Part shown: positions 13,693 to 13,771 of the stretch, piece by piece
How positions within the stretch are numbered: the stretch's first letter is position 1
Layout of the letters: each line of letters begins with the position of its first letter
Origin: an uncultured bacterium
GTDB lineage: Bacteria > Planctomycetota > Phycisphaerae > Sedimentisphaerales > Anaerobacaceae
Direction: 5' to 3'
DNA length: 13,771 nucleotides
Assembly (NCBI GenBank): GCA_913009865.1
Contig: CAJVYK010000034.1
Coordinates: 1-13,771, forward strand
Made by a program: the position numbers and the translations under genes
Notes under the pieces: generated by a model
Databases searched by the model: none
The model's input: the letters and a program-made list of their open reading frames with translations, nothing else
What the model was told of the DNA's origin: nothing

Positions 13693-13771
13693 AAAAAAAA
13701 AAAACAAAAAAAACAATAACAATAAAATTTTTCTTTTCAAACTGACATACCACCTCTCAGAGACTCATGCC
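13693..13771. other. A-rich read-through past the adapter (not genomic)
   Basis: Directly after the adapter comes a long A run broken by single C and T, then random-looking sequence to the end. This is what a sequencer reports after running off a short insert. No coding or structural signal is present, and it should be trimmed together with the adapter. Confidence 0.88.

Noticed and set aside
1..13771. CRISPR arrays, tRNA or rRNA genes, insertion sequences
   Set aside because: No spaced repeat array, cloverleaf, rRNA-like stretch or transposase was seen; the few repeats are short and local.

Overview
The window is the end of a contig of moderate GC content from what looks like an uncultured, anaerobic, hydrogen-metabolising bacterium. 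It carries the 3' part of a dihydrolipoamide dehydrogenase gene, then a NADH/NAD+-sensing Rex repressor gene. After these comes a run of at least sixteen same-strand, tightly packed genes for one large membrane-bound [NiFe] hydrogenase. The taxon cannot be fixed from the sequence. Weak Shine-Dalgarno sites before several genes and a dispersed intergenic repeat of the 'GTGAAAATTCGTGGCTAAAAA' kind would fit a Planctomycetota (Phycisphaerae-like) or similar metagenomic lineage, but that is a low-confidence inference.

Layout. 1-797 is the truncated lpd. 798-1096 is intergenic, with a sigma70-like promoter and a Rex-operator-like palindrome just before rex (1097-1717). 1833-3700 holds a two-gene diaphorase module: a HydB-like iron-sulfur protein and a HydG-like FAD/NAD(P)/[2Fe-2S] protein. 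3762-4280 is a HycB/CooF-like polyferredoxin. 4277-7452 is the hydrogenase core: a NuoH-like membrane anchor, a NuoB-like small subunit, a NuoC-like subunit and a NuoD-like large subunit with both NiFe cysteine pairs intact. 7469-13357 is a complete Mrp-type antiporter set in the order A (split into two genes), B, C, D, E, F, G. 13398-13634 is the start of a NuoI/MbhN-like ferredoxin subunit.

How the genes fit together. HydB/HydG would exchange electrons with NAD(P)H. The polyferredoxin and the NuoI-like and NuoB-like subunits would carry them to or from the NiFe site. The NuoH-like anchor would couple this to Na+ or H+ movement through two antiporter-type subunits and the small Mrp subunits. 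The whole resembles complex I with a working hydrogenase site and a different NADH input module. It could make H2 from NADH at the expense of an ion gradient, or reduce NAD+ with H2 while building one. Rex placed directly upstream suggests control by the NADH/NAD+ ratio. Hydrogenase maturation (hyp) genes are not in the window.

The last 137 bases are not genomic. 13635-13692 matches an Illumina TruSeq adapter base for base, and 13693-13771 is A-rich read-through. The final gene is therefore cut at 13634, and its apparent C-terminus is adapter translation.
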